Made by a program: the position numbers and the translations under genes | In this document: positions 54,434-64,000 of the stretch, piece by piece | How the letters are laid out: each line of letters begins with the position of its first letter | Numbering within the stretch: position 1 is the stretch's first letter | Notes under the pieces: model-generated | The model's input: the letters and a program-made list of their open reading frames with translations, nothing else | What the model was told of the DNA's origin: nothing | Database searches by the model: none | DNA from: Rotaria sordida | Taxonomy: Eukaryota > Rotifera > Eurotatoria > Philodinida > Philodinidae | Assembly: GCA_905250125.1 (NCBI GenBank) | Contig: CAJNOL010000570.1 | Span: 1-64,000 of the forward strand | Reading direction: 5' to 3' | Length of the DNA: 64,000 bases

Positions 54434-55260
54434 ATGGTAAAAGTACTATCATGTGGTGTGGGATTTATGCGAGGCATATTACTTTTGTTGAACATGTTTT
54501 TTGTACTTGTTGGTCTTGCTTTAATTGGACTTGGTATTTATGTCAAAATCGACAATAAATTTGCAACAGTCTTAAGTAAATTTGCTGAAGTAAGCAATTT
54601 TGAAGGACAATCACTAGGATTTCTAGCATTCGTTTTAATTGGTGGTGGTATTTTTACACTTGTAATTGCAGTATCCGGTTGTTTAGGTAGGTGTCTCAAT
54701 AAACATATTAATTGTAATTTATATTTATTCTATATATTAATATAGGATCTTTATGGCACAATCGATGTTTATTATATTTTTATGCCATCATTCTTGGTAT
54801 TCTGATGACTATCGAATTAGTTGGTTTTATTTTAGCATTCGCATATAAGGGCAAACTTGAAGATGTATATAAAAAAAGTTTAACAACAGTCTTTACTAAT
54901 GCTCTAGTCAAAAACGATACAAAAGTATTAAATGCTTTTCATGACATGGAAAATTCATTGAAATGTTGTGGTGCAAATGGCAAAAAGGATTACACAGAAA
55001 GCGGAAGAGATGCACCTAGTTGGTGTTATCAATATCAACAAGGCTGCTCTACTATTATTATTGATATTCTTCAAAAAAATTTACCGATCATTGGAGGTAG
55101 TTTGGGTGCTGTTTTGTTGTTGGAAATAATGGGTTTCATTGCTGCTATTGTATTAGCTGTAGCACTCAAACATGCACCTGATGATACTTATTCATCAAGT
55201 CCTGGAGAAGTTATTTCTTATGTTGTACCAGGTCGACGTCGTAATTACTATAAACTTTAA
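54434..55260 (+). CDS. Tetraspanin (second, divergent)
   Basis: Two exons (54434-54686, 54746-55260) encode 255 residues with four membrane helices. TM1 is ILLLLNMFFVLVGLALIGLG, TM2 lies in GFLAFVLIGGGIFTLVIAVS, TM3 around YAIILGILMTIELVGFILAF and TM4 around GAVLLLEIMGFIAAIVLAVA. The extracellular loop has the CCG hallmark (LKCCGANGKKDY), then WC and GC, so it is a four-cysteine, short-loop type. The intron (59 bp) falls after the SGCLG motif, the same place as in the tetraspanin at 45665-46600, which suggests shared ancestry of the two genes. The loops are otherwise very different, so this is not a recent local duplicate. A GRRRNYYKL tail could be a sorting signal. Confidence 0.92.
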
Positions 55261-55627
55261 TAAATAAAAAAAGAAAACTGAATAAACATCAATTAAAATG
55301 TTGATATATTATTTTTTGATTCAGTGCTGTTTTTTTTCCGGTGTATTTCTCAATATAATTGTAAGATAAATAAACAATAATAAAACAAAACAAAATGTAA
55401 AAAAGAAAATCAAGTAAGCAATAGACTGCATGATCATTAAATTCGTTAAGTAGACACATGTAAAATCATGACAAATATTAAATAGATCCCAGATAATAAC
55501 AAAAGCATACTTATAAATGTGTTCGATATAGTATGATAACAATTGCGAGAAAAAACAAAATAAGGACGGATAATATATTGAGAAAGAAAAGAAAATATAT
55601 GAAGATTGTTATGTTTTGATATAGTCA
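55261..55627. other. Spacer between convergent genes
   Basis: 3' regions of the tetraspanin (plus) and the GalT-like gene (minus). Only AT-rich sequence seen. Confidence 0.4.
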
Positions 55628-58600
55628 CTATTTTTGACGTTTTTCTATACCTTCTTTCAATTGTTGATAGAGTACATAACGATCTTTACCAATCACCGAG
55701 CTCTAAAATAATAGAAATCAATAAACAGATAATGAGATAATCTACAATGCATAAGTATTCGCACAAATGTTGAGGTCTGCTATATTCGAAAGGAAAATGC
55801 TAGAAGTCTAATTTTTCTACTCACAAATAGAGCAAAGTATATACTTTGAAATGCATATTCAGAATAAAATTTAGAATGTAGTTAAATGCATATGGTTTTA
55901 AAACCGCTAAAAATAGCTTGTTATCAAAGTAAATATTTTCGTGCTATTTCTTGTTTTAACTTGCATTATGTTGACTAAAGAAGAAGACAGGAAGTTCAAA
56001 CTTGCAAAAACAACCCTATAAAATCTAGTTTTTCTGAAGATCGATTTTCTATTTTTCTGCATACCCAGGATAGCTAGTAATCAGCGTTAAAATCAAAACC
56101 AGTAGATCCCATAGTTTTTGAGTCCCACAACAGTATGTATGAAAAATTAGAAAAATACATTGTATTGAGCTCATAATTGATAAAACAAAAAAAACCCTAC
56201 AAAATTGCACTTGGCGTCAATTTCGACGTAATCAGAGACTTGAATAACTCTGAAGGATTATATCCATTTGACTTACACTTTTATTCAATCACAGCTAATA
56301 TATCTACTCAAAATTTATATCCTATTTGAAAAGATAAAAACAAGCACATAACCAAGATACGAATCAATTCTTTATTCTACATTCATAGAAAACTATTTTT
56401 AATGGTTTTAAAAACATTAAAATTTACACTACTTCGTGAATCTTATTTTGAATATACATTTCAAAGCACATACTTTACTCTATTTGCGAGTGAAAAAGTT
56501 AGGCTTCTAGCATTTACTGTTCGAACACATTAGATATCAACATTTGTCAGAGCTGGGCAAAATACTCGAAGCACTCTAAAAGATAAGGGCGGATAAGGCC
56601 GTTTGTTCGCCCCCAAAATGTTTCAGTCTTTTGTCTTGAAATTAATTCAGTGGCGACTCCTAATATCATTACAACAGTTAATTTCACGACGTCTCTCGAT
56701 CAAGTTTTTTACGCTACACCGGTATTCCTAGAAGGATGGCCACGTTTTTGTTGACCTTGTGGAGAAGTACGGGATGATTTGAAGAATTGATCCGGAGGCA
56801 TTGCGAGATGAATCTTTGCAACGTTATCGAGTGTCACCACTGAACTGATGTTCACCCAGAAAAATGAAACATTATGAGGACAGCAAAACGACCTTATCCA
56901 CTATCATCTGTTTAAATGAAATGTGTTGTATTAAGATAGTATCAGGTATCTATTTCTACTCTTCGAAGATAGATCCAAATAGCTAATCTCTTCCACTCTC
57001 GATCTTATGTTAAAGGGTACTCATTTATATTCGACAATCATGCTGTAACGACGTTAAACACGTATTCCGAAGTAATCTTACTCGAAATTCTCGTTTCTGA
57101 GTGAGATTTTTGCTGTACCCGTACTTGAGAAAGTCTGTACTTGCTCAATTCTGACATTTGTACAGATACTTATGTATCGTAAGTTAGTTGACTATGTACC
57201 GTATATAAATCAAGTCCATTCATATCCGATCGTAAATTAGTAACAGGATTTCGAAAAACAAGACGACATACAACTGGCATTTCATGCCCATCTGCAGATG
57301 ATTCGTTCTATAAAACAAATAAAAACAAATTGTTTTTCTTTTAACTTTGATTCTAACACAAAATTAGAAAGCTTCGTTTATCTTCTTACCATTGGAGGTA
57401 AATACATTCCAAAACTAAAACTATATTCGTTGAGATCATCAACAAAAGCTAAAACAATTAAACTTTAATTCTTATTCTAAATTAATTTCTTATCTTACTT
57501 CGTAAAACAAGATGTAATGCTTTATAAAAATTTTTATTAAGTTTTTCATCCATAATCATTATTTCAAGATCTTTAATTGGTGTCTAAAAGAAATGAAATT
57601 TTTTCTTTCATTCAAAATAAAAGATAAAACAAATTAAAAAAAACGAACAAGATGTACAATAATATGTGCGTTTCCAATTGGTATTGTTAAACCTAATACT
57701 TGATGAATATAAAGATAATCATTAAAATAATTTCTTCCATTGTTTCTCTGTGCATAAAAACGAGCACCTTGTCTTGTTCGTTCAATATTTCCATAATAAA
57801 TATCAAAACCTAAACTAGCTTGTAGATGTGTATGCATTTGTGAAGCACCACTTTTAGGCATGGCATCCCATATCATTTCAGGACATGTATACATTGGTTC
57901 TATCGAATAAGCTTTATGAAGCCATTCTTGTACTAATTCAAACATATCAACTATTTCAGCTTCTGTTAAATGTAATGTATCATGATTACGTGATACAACA
58001 AGTGTATGCCAACGGTCATATTTAAATGTATTAGCAGCTGTATATGAAAGACGATGTTCAAGACGTCCAAATCTATCTTCAGCTGTTGAACTAAAATAAC
58101 AAAATAGAAATTGTTTTATGATACATTGTTGATGTCGATTTCTCACAGACATATTAAAAGAATATCGGAGAAGCTACCGAAATTTATTTATTTATTTTTT
58201 TTTTTTAGATTTATTTAAACCACTAGATTTATCTGGTCTTACCAATTAATAACACATAATGCATTTTAACTGTATTAAAAGAGAGCCATAGCTTTGAAGA
58301 GTCAGTCTTCACCCTCAGTTGATTCCCAGTCCTAAGTCTCGTTCTCACTCTCATTCTCAGCTAGGTACCTGCCTTCAGGCTAGTTTTTCTCGTTTGATGA
58401 TAACATATATAAAGGGATTCATAGAAAAATCTCAATAAGTTCCGAAAAAATAAATCACAGAAACTGTTGAATTTTTACAATCCTGATTGTTACTTTAATC
58501 TCTATTAAATGAACACACGTGCACTTTTTTCTTCCTCTACTCTTGACCATTTTGGGCTAATGTACTAAAACTACTGTTCATTGTTTGTTTCAACTGTACA

Positions 58601-60651
58601 TATCGGGGAAAGACATGAAATCACCACATCATCTTACATTAAATGAAAAAATTCAATTAATTAGGAATTAGAATAATAGTAATGGTTTATCATAACGTGA
58701 ATTGGCTGAAAATTAGAAAATTTTACTTGGCTCTATATCCGATATTATAAAACAAAAAAAAAGAACATTTAAATCACATCATACAACTCAAAATCAAAGT
58801 ATTAAACGAAGATTCAAAAGTTTTGATGTAATAGAACTTGATGAAGATTTAGTAGGGAGCATAAGTCTAGATTAGTCGTATTTTTACGTTTTCTTCTCGA
58901 TGGTAATAGCTAGCAAGAATCTGAAAAAAAAACATTTGTGTAGCTGAAATGATTCTCTATTAGGATTGGTAGGTTCAAAGATTCCAACAGAACTGCTTGG
59001 ATGAGGGTCTGCGAAAAATCAAGATCTCCATCATCAACTTTCTGGCTTCCATCTGATGCTTTTGGGAACAGATTTAATTTGATAGAGCAAATGATTCTAA
59101 ACAAGATGAGACACCTTCGATCTTTCCATGACTTTCCTTCATCGAACTGTATTCAATTTATAGATGGCCCAAGAAGCATTTGTCTTTTTTTTTTATTGAA
59201 AATTTCAATGTTTTTGTCAGGTGTAGTGCTTGGGGATCTTCTGTAAATTGAATGCAGTTCGATGAAGGAAGGTCTTGGAGAGATCGAAGATGTTTTATTT
59301 TGCTCAATATTATTTGCTTCGCCAAGAAAAATTTTTTCCCAAAAGCTGCAAATGGAAGTCGACAAGTTGGTTTTGGAGTTACTTCAAAACTAGTAAAGAA
59401 GCTTATTTTCTGTAAATCTTTTTTCATTTCGTAGTAAAATATATGATATCTCCTATTGATAAGTACTTCTCAATATTGACCGTTTTTCAAAATTCCTAAT
59501 GATGTTCATTTAAGAGAGTTTTTACTATATAATGCAAAAGTTCGTTCTCTATATGTCAATACTTTGATACATAAGAGTAATATCATGAGACAAACATTGT
59601 AACTCACAAATTAAAATAATAAAAATAGGTTGAATTTTCTCATTTACAGTAGAACAATTCTATTATGTTTTAGATTTTGTTGAAAAACTTTATCTTACTT
59701 GAGATAATTTTTGCTACAAAAATCACAATTTTTCTTGCTATCTTGAAGTAATTTTGATGTACTAAAACGAAAAAAAAAAAGATAATTAATAAATATTAAT
59801 TTCTTTTAAATAACGAATCTAGAGAAATAATCAAATTCACAAGAAATGCATAGCATGAAACAAGCATTCATATTTAAGACAATCAGAAAAATCATACTAT
59901 TCTTCAGGTGATATTTCATTTTTAGTTTGTGGTCGTTGACTACGCATATAATTGTATAGCATTTCTTCATGTGTATATCGATTGTATATTTTAATAATAC
60001 GCTTTAAAAAAAGTAGATCACTTATGTTTTTTTTTTAATTTGGCATTTTATTTTATAAAATAATTCCTTTTTTTCTTTGTTTCTAATTGTCTTAAAATAT
60101 AAATTACCTGTTTTTTTATTTGTTCAATAAGTAGTTCATCATTGTGTAACCATTGATTTATTTTATTTAAATAAACAGGTGATAATTTTAATAAACCATA
60201 AATTTCTTCAAGACGAAATAAAGCATCAAATTTTGTTGCAAATTGTCTAAAAGAAAACAAACAAAAATTTGTTTTTTTTTTCTTTTTCAAATAGAACAAA
60301 ATTTAATTTTGTCAAAAAAGAGACTAACCGACAAATTTTATTTGTTGACAAACGTGCATTGTTTAAATATTGAGGGAGATTTTCTAAAACAAGTTTTTGT
60401 GATAATTTATTTTTTAAACAATATTTTTGATACCAAAGCTAAATAGAAAAAAAAATCATTTATTTTAGAATATATTTAATTAAAATACAAACAGATGAAT
60501 ATTCATTTGATACAATTTTAAATGTTTCACTTTTTGATAATATTGGAATTTCTATTGGTATGGATAATTCACTTTTATAATGTAATTGATAAAATAAGAT
60601 AATAAGAAAAAAAAGAAATAATAATATTGATGCATCTCGTAGTGTGTGCAT
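55628..60651 (-). CDS. Membrane-anchored GalT/HIT-fold protein, unassigned
   Basis: About ten exons encode roughly 450 residues. Exon 1 (60651-60493) opens with a signal anchor (ASILLFLFFLIILFYQLHY), predicting a type II protein of the ER or Golgi. Exons 2-4 are helical. Exon 5 (near 59700-59762) carries a CxxC pair in NCDFCSKNYL. Exon 6 (about 58094-57649) carries YDRWHTLVVSRNHDTLHLT and MPKSGASQMHTHLQASLGFD, where HTHLQ fits the HxHxQ active-site motif of the galactose-1-phosphate uridylyltransferase branch of the HIT superfamily. Exons 7-9 continue with TPIKDLEIMIMDEKLNK and EMPVVCRLVFRNPVTNLRSD, and a last exon reads VIGKDRYVLYQQLKEGIEK to the stop at 55628-55630. CxxC with HxHxQ suggests zinc binding and a nucleotidyl-histidine intermediate. 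The substrate is unknown, and cytosolic GalT lacks the anchor. Two long introns (1.5 and 1.6 kb) hold mobile elements. Confidence 0.75.
55760..56552. mobile_element. Foldback element in last intron of GalT-like gene
   Basis: Arms of about 370 bp meeting near 56160. The outer left CAAATGTTGA (about 55764) pairs with TCAACATTTG (about 56540). Next come AAATGCTAGAAG with CTTCTAGCATTT, CAAATAGAGCAAAGTATAT with its near-complement, and GGTTTTAAAACC-type blocks. No coding capacity. Confidence 0.8.
56553..57190. other. Rest of the GalT-like gene's 1.5-kb intron
   Basis: Contains a patch (about 56570-56900) less AT-rich than the surroundings, with broken reading frames on both strands and no identifiable domain. 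It may be a mobile-element remnant. Confidence 0.3.
58615..58875 (+). pseudogene. Pogo/Tigger-like transposase fragment
   Basis: One plus-strand frame begins with an ATG and reads MKSPHHLTLNEKIQLIRN, stop, NNSNGLS, stop, RELAEN, stop, then LGSISDIIKQKKRTFKSHHT and IKRRFKSFDVIELDED. This is the layout of the CENP-B/psq-type helix-turn-helix at the N-terminus of pogo/Tigger (Tc1-mariner superfamily) transposases: LTLxEKxxxI, SQRELA, then STISxIxKxK. The second stop (TAA) stands where the family has Gln, which a single C-to-T change would explain. The remainder of the transposase is missing. It lies inside a GalT-like gene intron, antisense to the host gene. Confidence 0.6.
59030..59375. mobile_element. 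Foldback element with coding-like arms
   Basis: Arms of about 150-170 bp centred near 59200. Both arms contain CTTCCTTCATCGAACTG (or its complement) and CTTCGATCT. Translated outward, the two arms give related peptides, GNRFNLIEQMILNKMRHLRS on one side and GKKFFLAKQIILSKIKHLRS on the other, both followed by PSSNCIQF. It lies in the 1.6-kb intron of the GalT-like gene. Confidence 0.75.
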
Positions 60652-61774
60652 TATAGTTAATTATTCGTTTATAGTTTGTAAAATCCATCGAAATATGATA
60701 CAAAAAATGATAAACTAAAAGTTAAAGATAAATTAAAATTAGTTATTCAAAAATTTAAAAGACAAAATAGCGATTATTTAACAGAAAAATAAAAACTTAT
60801 AATTTGTATAAATAGTAAAGAACAAAGTGTCTTTTTTTCATACATTTATTAAATTTGTGCTATGTTGATTTTAATTCACGAATTTATAATGAATATTCAC
60901 AAATTTTTTCTTGTTAACTCAACGAAAGACAAAGAAAAATAGTAATGCAAAAATAGATTTTAGAAAAAAGTTTAAAAGAAAAATTATAGTCTTTACGTTT
61001 TAGGTGTCATTATTAGTCGATTCAATTGAACCATCTTAATACATATCTTGAATAAAAAATTTGATTTTATATCTACAAAAAAAAAAAATAATTCTATCAT
61101 AAAACCGGACTAAGAAGCGACCTCGAATTTTGAATAGTCACATGAATAACCAATTAATATTTGTTCCGTTTTTCTCATTTCTTAATGATTCATTTGTTCC
61201 TTTTTTGGTATATCTGATATGCAGAACAGAGAGAAAATGCGGTCAATAGAATGACCGGTAAGAAAAACAGAATAGTATACCATCGATCATTGTCTATATA
61301 TATATATATCTGCAGTATTATTGATTTTAGCTTCATATACAACAACCAACTGTGCTTGTGCCTATACCGCACTTATCTATGCTGTCTCTTTCGTTGTCAC
61401 TCTCTTTTCTTTCTTATTTTTGTCAGGTTATTAAGGCGACAAAGAAGGATATAAGACAAATGCCTGTAGTTTTGAGTGGGTGCTACTCCTCAATGGATAA
61501 ATGTATTTCTTTTCGTGCTTATGGCTTTTTTTCCTATCCTTGCTAGAGTTTAGTTCTCCTTCTTGTGTGGGTGTTGTTAGTAATTGCGCGTTCTATGACA
61601 CAATGCATGTATTTCTATTTCTAGCGATTAGCTCGACGAAGATAACACTGTCTTCTGTATGCAATAGTTGTTTTTTTTCTTTACCAAGAGTAATATAATA
61701 TCAATAGCGAAAAGTTCATTAAACTTTAGTATTTTATTTGATTAAAAATTGTTTTTTGATTCATTTATTTAGTT
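60652..61774. other. Divergent intergenic region
   Basis: It separates the GalT-like gene (minus) from CAP (plus) and must hold both promoters. A (TA)n run occurs at about 61298-61310. Short frames at 61250-61700 are low-complexity (poly-Leu/Ser/Phe) and are not credible genes. No upstream CAP exon could be identified. Confidence 0.4.
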
Positions 61775-63393
61775 ATGGCTTCACATATGAATGATAATTT
61801 GCCTGTTTTACGAGATTTTAAGGCTATTATTAATGGTACATTGACATCATTCGTGACACTTTCACGTAAAATAGGTGGTGAATTACCAACAATGATTGAT
61901 CATGTTACGCGTCTATTTAATGCTCAACAAAAATTTATTGAAAAAGCAATACAAAGTAAAAAACCGACAAATGATCAAGAAATACAAGGATTGGTTAAAC
62001 CACAATCAACAGAAATCGAAGCAATTTGTGGTAAAGACAAATCTTTTTAAAATCATATTCTTATGAAAAATAAAATTTTTATGTACTTTTAGCTTATACA
62101 AATCAGAATCGTAAATCACCATTATTTAATCATTTATCAGCTATATCAGAAGGTATTCCAGCATTGGGTTGGATTCTTGTTTCACCAACACCTGCTCCAT
62201 ATATCAAAGAAATGTCTGATGCTGCACAATTTTATGCTAATCGAGTTTTAAAAGAATTTAAAGAAAAGGATCCTACACATGTTGAATGGGTTAAACAATG
62301 GATAACAGTTTTAAGCGAATTACATGCTTATGTTAAACAATATCATACAACAGGTTTAACATGGAGTGTCCATGGTCAACAAGGTTCAGGTGCTGCTGCT
62401 GTCCCCACTGGTAAAAGTGGTAGTGCAGCTCCACCACCCCCGCCACCACCACCTCCTCCACCATCGTCATCATTATCTTCAGCAGCTCAAGCTCAAGATG
62501 GGGAGTCACGAGCTGAACTCATGAATTCAATTAATGCTTTAGGAACAGATGCTACATCTCATTTAAAAAAAGTACCTGATCAACTTAAACTTCATAAAAA
62601 TGCTCAATTAAGAGACCAAACATCAAATCAATCAGCGGCACGATCAAATATAGCGACTAAATCTCAAGTAGGTGTTCTATGTTTTATCCTTAGCTTTGCA
62701 ATAAAAATTCTACTTTTCGAGATGAAACCTTGTGTGTTCGGTTGGCTTGAAAGATTTGATAATTTTTTAAATCTATTGTTTAGGTTTTTGAGAAAATATT
62801 AATAATAAAAGAAATTGCATTTGTCAGTTATATAATATTCATTATGTTTATCATTCAATTTACATTCGTTTTAGGAAACTGTTTCACAGACTTCATCAAC
62901 ATTAACTTCTGGTCCACCTAAACTAGCACTTGAAGGTAATAAATGGGTTGTTGAATTTCATTCAGGTCGACATGATCTTAAAATTACTGATACAAATATG
63001 AAACAAACAGTTTATGTTTATAAATGTTCAAATTCAACATTAACAATTCAAGGTAAAGTTAATTCAATTGTGCTTGATCAATGTAACAAAGTTGGTCTTC
63101 AATTTACATCGGCTGTATCATTGGTTGAATTTATTAATTGTCGTGGAATGAAAGTACAAGTATTAGATCAGGTACCAACAATTCAAATTGAAAAAACAGA
63201 CGGTTGTCATGTATTCTTATCTAAAACTTCACTTGATACACAATTTATAACATCGAAATCATCTGAAATGACAATTAATATCCCATTTGGTGATGGTGAA
63301 TATAAAGAACTACCAGTACCAGAACAATTTAAAACACATCTAAAAGGTGGTAAAGAACTTGTTACTGTACCCAATGAATCATCTGGTGTTTAA
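61775..63393 (+). CDS. Adenylyl cyclase-associated protein (CAP)
   Basis: Actin-recycling protein that binds cofilin-actin through its N-terminal helical domain and recharges G-actin through its C-terminal beta-helix. Three exons (61775-62030, 62093-62667, 62875-63393) encode 449 residues. The N-terminal helical domain includes SPLFNHLSAISEGIPALGWI and EMSDAAQFYANRVLKEFKEK, then HTTGLTWSV. A proline-rich segment (eleven prolines at about residue 193-203) and a WH2-like stretch (DQLKLHKNAQLR) follow. The CARP/beta-helix domain includes KWVVEFHSGRHDLKITDTN, QTVYVYKCSNSTLTIQGKVN and EINIPF-type repeats, and the protein ends NESSGV. Relative to the usual 475 or so residues, the first 30 or so are missing, including the oligomerisation motif with RLE. 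A TTTATTTAG acceptor-like sequence immediately precedes the ATG, so a missed 5' exon is likely. Confidence 0.95.
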
Positions 63394-64000
63394 AACAAAA
63401 TTACGGTGCAATTCTTTTTTCTTTTATCGCAATTATCTGAATGTTTTTGCTCTACTATTTATTTATACATGCTAGTCGCTATAGGTTGTATTTTATTTAT
63501 GTTTTGCATTCTCTTTTTTTAAAAATAATCTTAACATAATGTCAAAAAGAAATATTTATTGCTTGTTTTTTTGCCTCCACTTAATATTGCAATCGTTTTA
63601 TGAATAAAACAAAAAATCTCAATAGAGTTTTAGAGAATCTATATCTAATTTTAAAATATCTTTTTTGAACAAGAGAATCCATCTTATTTTACTGTTTTCA
63701 ACTTTCTTTTGTTCAATAGTCTTGCTTTATCCTATTGAAATGTACCAAGTTATTGTACCGAATTGTTAATGATTTTGATTTGCATAGTCTATGATGAGCT
63801 GTAGTCCGATCGAAAGAAAAACAAAAATAAAACAAAGACACATAATTTTGCAATTTATTCATCCATAAGTGATAGTAAAACTGGCCATCATACGCGTAAG
63901 TAAAGTTAGCACCAGATTCGAGTTTTTACTGTCCGGATTCGCCCCTGGACTTGAGTTGATTTTGGTTCAACTTGAGTTATATGCAGAATTTTACGGCGAA
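63394..64000. other. CAP 3' flank
   Basis: AT-rich 3' flank with AATAAA-like signals at about 63603 and 63826. The last 120 bases are GC-richer but have no recognised content. Confidence 0.4.

Noticed and set aside
45665-55260. The two tetraspanins as a tandem duplicate pair
   Set aside because: They are on opposite strands, 8 kb apart with other genes between, and differ strongly in loop cysteines; only the intron position suggests distant common ancestry.
61251-61698. Overlapping hydrophobic frames upstream of CAP
   Set aside because: Low-complexity Leu/Ser/Phe translations of T-rich sequence; none resembles the missing CAP N-terminus.

Overview
The window is an AT-rich stretch of an animal nuclear genome. 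The genes have many exons joined by very short GT..AG introns (commonly 50-90 bp), with a minority of introns of 0.7-4.5 kb. The set of metazoan genes (acetyl-CoA carboxylase, TRPM channel, tetraspanins, CAP, BRMS1-like, Tudor), the tiny introns, a bacterial-type malate synthase G carrying an intron, and an F-box/LRR relic together suggest a bdelloid rotifer. That assignment is an inference from gene style and was not tested by any database search.

Layout. 0.7-2.3 kb: decayed aldehyde dehydrogenase (minus strand). 5.2-6.5 kb: decayed F-box/LRR-like gene (minus). 8.9-12.0 kb: lipase maturation factor (minus). 12.4-28.2 kb: a complete multidomain acetyl-CoA carboxylase (minus); its 4.5-kb intron inside the biotin carboxylase domain holds a small tail-anchored protein gene on the opposite strand and several hairpins. 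29.8-30.7 kb: single-exon BRMS1/Sds3-family gene (minus). 31.0 kb: tRNA-Glu(CTC) (minus). 31.3-41.3 kb: TRPM-type cation channel (plus). 41.3-45.7 kb: gene-poor and repeat-rich. 45.7-46.6 kb: tetraspanin (minus). 48.1-49.4 kb: Tudor-domain protein (minus). 50.1-52.5 kb: malate synthase G (plus). 54.4-55.3 kb: second tetraspanin (plus). 55.6-60.7 kb: a membrane-anchored GalT/HIT-fold protein (minus). 61.8-63.4 kb: adenylyl cyclase-associated protein CAP (plus).

The genes do not form one pathway. Acetyl-CoA carboxylase (malonyl-CoA synthesis), malate synthase (acetyl-CoA plus glyoxylate) and lipase maturation factor all touch lipid or acetyl-CoA metabolism, but their proximity is probably chance.

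The most distinctive feature is the number of foldback elements: long, imperfect inverted repeats of about 0.15-1.35 kb with little or no coding capacity. Ten were recognised by eye; eight lie inside long introns and two between genes. At least two, probably three, belong to one family. The two strongest biological leads are the bacterial-type malate synthase G that has acquired an intron, and the signal-anchored GalT-like protein with CxxC and HxHxQ motifs, which I cannot match to a standard animal enzyme.
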